This document shows, one piece after another, positions 63,778-64,000 of a stretch of DNA of 64,000 bases. The notes beneath the pieces are model-generated. The model searched no databases. It saw nothing but the letters and a program-made list of their open reading frames with translations, and had not been told where the DNA came from. The position numbers were made by a program, and so were the translations under genes. The DNA comes from Oscillatoriales cyanobacterium (lineage in GTDB: Bacteria; Cyanobacteriota; Cyanobacteriia; Cyanobacteriales; Microcoleaceae): positions 62,001-126,000 of the forward strand of contig RDXX01000015.1 in assembly GCA_004292955.1 (NCBI GenBank). Reading direction: 5' to 3'. Each line of letters begins with the position of its first letter. Within the stretch, counting starts at the first letter, position 1.

Positions 63778-64000
63778 ATTGAGAAAAAAAATGCTTTAGC
63801 GACTAAAACAGCTAAGAGCATGGTCACTTTGAGTCATTATCGTTTCCAGGAAATGTTGAAGCATCAAGCTGTTAAATATGGCAGTTTTGTAGTAGGCATA
63901 ACGGAAGAATACATATCAAAAACCCGTTCAAAGTGTGGACATAAATTCAAATGGCGCTTTCAATATCTTGTTGAAAGCTTTGAGAGATACCTCCTTGACA
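63778..64000 (+). pseudogene. tnpB: Remnant of a TnpB C-terminal part, cut by the window edge
   Basis: An open frame after an in-frame TAG reads KNALATKTAKSMVTLSHYRF, then QEMLKHQAVKYGSFVVGITE, EYISKTRSKCGHKFKW. It matches the stretch of TnpB proteins before the zinc finger (typical RK..R.MLTLSHYRF..L..KA...G and EYTSKTCSxCG). The first zinc-finger Cys is replaced by Arg, and after CGHKF the sequence no longer follows the CPxC and DRDxN motifs. There is no N-terminal half upstream. This is a decayed fragment; the right limit is not visible. Confidence 0.65.

Overview
The window looks like a chromosomal segment of a filamentous, non-heterocystous cyanobacterium of the Oscillatoriales (Microcoleus/Oscillatoria type). 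The evidence is allophycocyanin genes (apcA, apcB, apcC), the kaiABC circadian clock cluster, a cytochrome c6-like protein, very many HIP1-like GCGATCGC sites, abundant heptanucleotide tandem repeats (STRR type) and many fold-back intergenic repeats. The genus is an inference; the cyanobacterial assignment is firm.

Layout. 1-2051: a CBS/PAS hybrid histidine kinase (minus) running off the left edge. 2357-5906: kaiA-kaiB-kaiC, converging on tRNA-Arg(CCG). 6620-14036: a four-gene signalling operon (Cache hybrid kinase, REC-kinase, receiver, REC-PAS-adenylate cyclase), followed on the minus strand by two more REC-kinases (14392-17485), a decayed response-regulator scrap with an IS-end remnant, and a pair made of an Rcp1-like receiver and an ethylene-receptor-like kinase (18524-21812). 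About 15 kb is therefore almost entirely signal transduction. 22134-28143: housekeeping (transketolase, lysyl-tRNA synthetase, SufS). 28210-34137: small membrane, Uma2, SDR, TerB/YkvA, FmdB-like and TspO genes. 34484-35710: a TnpB. 35795-42143: a membrane-anchored repeat protein, Hsp33, a Crp/Fnr regulator and FtsW. 42576-44247: apcABC (minus). 45059-50505: FHA-like membrane protein, DUF99, GlpK, cytochrome c6, DUF3122. 50691-53606: a NACHT NTPase with pentapeptide repeats. 54024-56498: L21, L27, ThiS, ThiD2-ThiE. 56599-57782: a TnpB needing a -1 frameshift. 58184-63537: a beta-helix (DUF1565) protein, a peptidoglycan-binding protein and a five-repeat SdrD-like calcium-loop protein. 63778-64000: a TnpB remnant.

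How the genes work together. KaiA/B/C form a complete post-translational clock. The kinase operon could join two-component input to cAMP output. The ethylene-type kinase very probably signals to the adjacent Rcp1-like receiver. apcABC supplies the phycobilisome core, with a stem-loop between apcB and apcC and a terminator after apcC that fit its known unequal stoichiometry.

The intergenic DNA is dominated by repeats: heptamer arrays, one of which supplies the last codons and stop of kaiA; at least four MITE-like fold-back families; and several short palindromic REP-like families sharing one architecture, including a large head-to-head array between rpmA and thiS. The most promising items for follow-up are the ethylene-receptor-like kinase, the NACHT-pentapeptide protein, the two unusual TnpBs and the fold-back repeat families.
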